Made by a program: the position numbers and the translations under genes. The notes below the pieces were generated by a model. The model had not been told where the DNA came from, made no database searches, and saw only the letters and a program-made list of their open reading frames with translations. From the NCBI GenBank assembly GCA_945873145.1, contig CAMCBZ010000002.1, positions 62,001 through 126,000 of the forward strand: DNA of 64,000 bases, written 5' to 3'. The stretch is from an uncultured Prevotella sp. (GTDB taxonomy: Bacteria; Bacteroidota; Bacteroidia; Bacteroidales; Bacteroidaceae). Numbering within the stretch: position 1 is the stretch's first letter; every line of letters starts with the position of its first letter. Of the stretch, positions 62,897 through 64,000 are shown piece by piece.

Positions 62897-64000
62897 TTAT
62901 CTGGGATTTGCTTCCAGTCCTGCGTTGATGACATCTTCAGGTAGCTGAATGGCGCCACGCTTGTCGGCAGCACGGAAGACGACAGGGTCTTCACCATCGA
63001 GAAGGTGAGCATATTCAATGCCATAGCGCTTAATGTCCACAAAGCGAAGTCCCTCGCCCCATGTCTCCAGTCGGCGCATGTGCAGAATCATCTGGATCAA
63101 GTTCTCCTGTGTTCCGGTCTCAATAGTGAATCCTTGTGGGTGGAGATTCTTTTTGATGGAACGCTGACTGTTGGCAGTGGGGATCACCTCACTGTAGCGT
63201 ACACCATCCATGAACTTGTTGATACTCTCTTCTGTGAGTGTAGGTCTTCTTGCCGTGCCATTGCTGGGGATGCAGTGCGAGCGAATCCAAGCGTTCATGT
63301 CGTCAAGAGCATGGGCATAGTCTTTTTTCATGGCATAGGCTTCCGCTCTTACCAACAGCGTTTCTTCCGTGGAGAAGGCGGGGAATACGATGTGGGCGTA
63401 ACCGGTGTTGTTCACCTTGTCAGTGGTTTCAAAGAACTCCTCTACCTTGGGGAAATACTGCTGTGCAGCATTATATTGGTAGATTTTATGAGCGTAGACC
63501 AGCGTATTGTTGTTTGATCCGCTTCCCCATGGCGCTTTGGCGTAGAAAGTCTCGTTGACATCTATATTTCGGTTGTGGCCATAACGGCGGAACGACGAAC
63601 TCCATGTCAGAGCACGCGATGCGGAAGAATATGCAGTGATGATCAGCAGATTGGCGTTCTCTGATGATTTCACATAAGCATTCTGCAGGTCATTGGGAGA
63701 CATTGATGTGAAGGCGGAATAGTCACGCAGACGGTTGCCAGGGTTGGCACCAAGGACAACGGTTGCATATTCAATGGCTTTGTCGTAGTTGTGTATCATC
63801 AGATTGAAGCGTGCGGCAAAGGCGTATGCAGCACTTTTGTTGAAATGATACTTCGGCGTAGTCATGTAGCTGTCACTGATTCTTGGCAAGGCTGCCTCTA
63901 TGTCACGATTGATGTTGGCATAGAGCTCTTTCAGCGTCCCACGTTTATATTTGGTGTTGACGCTTTGCTCCGGTTCTGTCGGATAGGGCAGGCCAAGATA
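62897..64000 (-). CDS. SusD/RagB-family lipoprotein, N-terminus beyond the window
   Basis: YLGLPYPTEPEQSVNTKYKRGTLKELYANINRDIEAALPRI..SAAYAFAARFNLMIHNYDKAIEYA..MRRLETWGEGLRFVDIKRYGIEY; frame open to window edge. Confidence 0.92.
   Translation of the reverse strand, partial: YLGLPYPTEPEQSVNTKYKRGTLKELYANINRDIEAALPRISDSYMTTPKYHFNKSAAYAFAARFNLMIHNYDKAIEYATVVLGANPGNRLRDYSAFTSMSPNDLQNAYVKSSENANLLIITAYSSASRALTWSSSFRRYGHNRNIDVNETFYAKAPWGSGSNNNTLVYAHKIYQYNAAQQYFPKVEEFFETTDKVNNTGYAHIVFPAFSTEETLLVRAEAYAMKKDYAHALDDMNAWIRSHCIPSNGTARRPTLTEESINKFMDGVRYSEVIPTANSQRSIKKNLHPQGFTIETGTQENLIQMILHMRRLETWGEGLRFVDIKRYGIEYAHLLDGEDPVVFRAADKRGAIQLPEDVINAGLEANPR

Noticed and set aside
1-64000. tRNA or rRNA genes
   Set aside because: No cloverleaf-like T-arm (GGTTCGAATCC) or rRNA signature was seen in the intergenic regions; a tRNAscan/Infernal run would be decisive.

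Overview
Chromosomal window from a Bacteroidales genome, most like Prevotella/Segatella. Evidence is TAnnTTTG-type promoters, two SusC/SusD loci, an HTCS regulator and Prevotella-style surface-protein C-termini. Main blocks, left to right: (1) a rearranged Y-family-polymerase-associated cassette (sigma-like/macro-like fusion, truncated duplicate of a DUF3876-like gene, WG-repeat gene, polY 3' remnant); (2) decayed genes: YjbQ interrupted by a palindromic insert, a TonB-C gene split by an in-frame TGA, and a beta-carbonic-anhydrase 5' remnant; (3) two very large secreted proteins with a 77-aa ORF between them; (4) a PLD-helicase-DUF3427 protein; (5) an ars operon (arsC-arsR-thioredoxin-arsD-arsA) with an unusual Cys/His repeat tail on ArsD and an Acr3 pump truncated at both ends; (6) a secreted metzincin-type protease; (7) a two-component system whose response regulator carries an in-frame TGA; (8) a split chromate transporter and a Cus/Czc-type RND efflux operon; (9) a polysaccharide utilization locus: HTCS, tandem SusC/D pairs, DUF1735-like lipoprotein, GH10-like lipoprotein lacking catalytic residues, GH98-like enzyme, GH29; (10) part of a second SusD locus on the minus strand. 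The strongest leads are the GH98/GH29/inactive-GH10 PUL, the ArsD tail with its pump-less operon, and a 173-bp element with terminal inverted repeats and 48-bp tandem repeats. All family calls come from reading motifs by eye; no database search was run.
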